Position numbers and translations under genes: made by a program. Below the pieces are notes generated by a model that had not been told where the DNA came from, did no database searches, and saw only the letters and a list, made by a program, of their open reading frames with translations. From the NCBI GenBank assembly GCA_021817355.1, contig JAKAVI010000303.1:1-17884 (forward strand): a stretch of 17,884 nt of DNA, given 5' to 3'. How positions within the stretch are numbered: the stretch's first letter is position 1; every line of letters starts with the position of its first letter. The DNA comes from Pseudomonadota bacterium (GTDB lineage: Bacteria > Pseudomonadota > Alphaproteobacteria > Micropepsales > Micropepsaceae). Shown here piece by piece: positions 16,842 through 17,884 of the stretch.

Positions 16842-17747
16842 ATGTCGCGGCTGAATTATCATCATTTGCGCTATTTCTGGGCGATTGCGAATAACGGCAG
16901 CTTGACGCGTGCCGCCTCACAGCTGAACGTTTCGCAGTCAGCGCTATCCGCCCAGTTGAAGGCACTGGAAGATCAGCTTGGACATCCACTCTTCGAGCGA
17001 GTGAGCAAAAAACTCATTTTAACCGAAGCCGGACGAATCGCGCTGGATTACTCCAATACGGTGTTTCAGGCCGGTGATGAACTGGTTGGTACACTGCGCG
17101 ATCGTCCACGTACAAGTCGCCAGGTCCTGCGCGTGGGCGCTTTGGCGACGTTGTCGCGAAATTTCCAGCTTGAATTCCTGCGCCCGATGCTGGCGCGCAA
17201 CGACATAGAACTCGTCATTCGTTCAGGCACCATGCGCGAACTAATGCAGGATCTACAGGCGCATCGCCTCGATGTGGTGCTCGCCAATCGCGCGGTGCAG
17301 CGCGATGCTACTACCGCTTGGCACAATGACCTCCTTGCCGAAGAGCCGGTCAGCCTGGTCGGGCGCCCGGGACGCAGGGGGCGTGCGTTTCGCTTTCCAC
17401 AGGACTTAAAGGCCACGCCCGTGTTGCTGCCCAGCCTCGACAGCGAAATGCGCATCGCCTTTGATCGCATCCTTGCTGATGCCGGCATCCGCCCTGTGAT
17501 TGAAGCGGAAGTCGACGATATGGCCATGCTTCGTCTGCTTGCTCGCGAAAGTCAGGGCTTGACGCTGGTTCCCCCGGTTGTGGTCCAGGATGAATTGCGG
17601 GCAGGGGTGCTCAAGGAGCGTTTTCGACTGCCACAGCTACGTGAGCGCTTTTACGCCATTTCGCAGAAGCGACGCTTTCCCAATCCGGCCCTAAAGGTGC
17701 TTTTGATGCGGGCCCCTCTGGCACATCGCACATCTACGCGAAGCTAG
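16842..17747 (+). CDS. LysR family regulator, NhaR type
   Basis: A 301-residue LysR-type transcription factor. The N-terminal winged helix-turn-helix (about 3-62) contains SLTRAASQLNVSQSALSAQLKALEDQLGHPLFER, and the opening LNYHHLRYFWAIANNGS closely resembles NhaR of enterobacteria, which activates Na+/H+ antiporter genes. The substrate-binding domain runs from about 90 to 295. The ligand for this protein is unknown and no antiporter gene is seen in the window. The ATG at 16842 gives the normal family start, with only a weak GGA upstream. It is transcribed away from the M1 homologue in the same direction after 160 bases, and converges on the gene at the right edge. Calling it nhaR would go beyond the evidence. 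Confidence 0.92.
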   Translation: MSRLNYHHLRYFWAIANNGSLTRAASQLNVSQSALSAQLKALEDQLGHPLFERVSKKLILTEAGRIALDYSNTVFQAGDELVGTLRDRPRTSRQVLRVGALATLSRNFQLEFLRPMLARNDIELVIRSGTMRELMQDLQAHRLDVVLANRAVQRDATTAWHNDLLAEEPVSLVGRPGRRGRAFRFPQDLKATPVLLPSLDSEMRIAFDRILADAGIRPVIEAEVDDMAMLRLLARESQGLTLVPPVVVQDELRAGVLKERFRLPQLRERFYAISQKRRFPNPALKVLLMRAPLAHRTSTRS

Positions 17748-17771
17748 CCCTGCACACCGATCCTGGGCCGT

Positions 17772-17884
17772 TTAATATACGCGGGCCTTGGGCTTGATGT
17801 ATTCGATGTCGTTCGACAGCGTGTAACTGTGCACCGGCCGGTAATCGATGCTGACTTCCCCGGACTTAATGTCGAGCCATGCCA
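17772..17884 (-). CDS. sdhA: C-terminus of probable succinate dehydrogenase flavoprotein
   Basis: The last 36 codons of a gene entering from the right edge, ending with TAA at 17772-17774 (minus strand). The end reads AWLDIKSGEVSIDYRPVHSY, then TLSNDIEYIKPKARVY. This pattern (a short AWLD turn, IDYRPVH, and a C-terminal PKARVY) matches the end of bacterial SdhA proteins, which oxidise succinate to fumarate at the inner membrane. The flavin and active-site parts are outside the window. It converges on the LysR gene with 24 bases between stops. Confidence 0.62.
   Translation of the reverse strand, partial: AWLDIKSGEVSIDYRPVHSYTLSNDIEYIKPKARVY

Overview
The window looks like chromosomal DNA from an alphaproteobacterium, moderately GC-rich. 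The tpiA - secG - pyrG order, the ppiD-trpE pair running divergently from tpiA, a DUF3126 gene, a gamma-type carbonic anhydrase and the style of the proteins suggest Rhodospirillales, perhaps Acetobacteraceae. That placement is inference from gene content and protein style, not from a search.

Layout. Bases 1-860 hold no intact gene, but contain the frameshifted, internally deleted remains of a major facilitator transporter of the metabolite:H+ symporter type. They are followed by a DUF4337 membrane protein and a divergent polysaccharide deacetylase (both +). Convergent with these, on the minus strand, is ppiD-trpE: a membrane-anchored periplasmic folding factor 7 nt ahead of anthranilate synthase component I. 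Divergent from ppiD is tpiA, then a response-regulator-like protein with a glutamate at the phosphoacceptor position. A small lipoprotein gene (-) precedes secG and pyrG (+). A DUF3126 gene with a TTG start, an unrecognised membrane-anchored protein (-), a small membrane protein (+) and a short PhoH-family ATPase (-) follow. After a 359-base gene-free gap come a gamma-carbonic anhydrase, a very unusual M1 aminopeptidase homologue, a LysR regulator of NhaR type, and the last 36 codons of a probable sdhA running in from the right edge.

Most of the window is housekeeping: tryptophan synthesis, glycolysis, CTP synthesis, Sec export and envelope protein folding. No phage, transposase, CRISPR array, rRNA or convincing tRNA was seen. 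The most unusual item is the 881-residue M1 peptidase homologue at 14036-16681. It keeps an export signal and the complete fold signature, but every zinc ligand and the catalytic tyrosine are replaced, so it appears to be an exported pseudoenzyme, possibly a peptide-binding or chaperone-like protein. Other points of interest are the degenerate receiver protein, a strong terminator-like hairpin in the phoH leader, and the transporter relic. All assignments were made by reading the sequence; none was confirmed by a database search.
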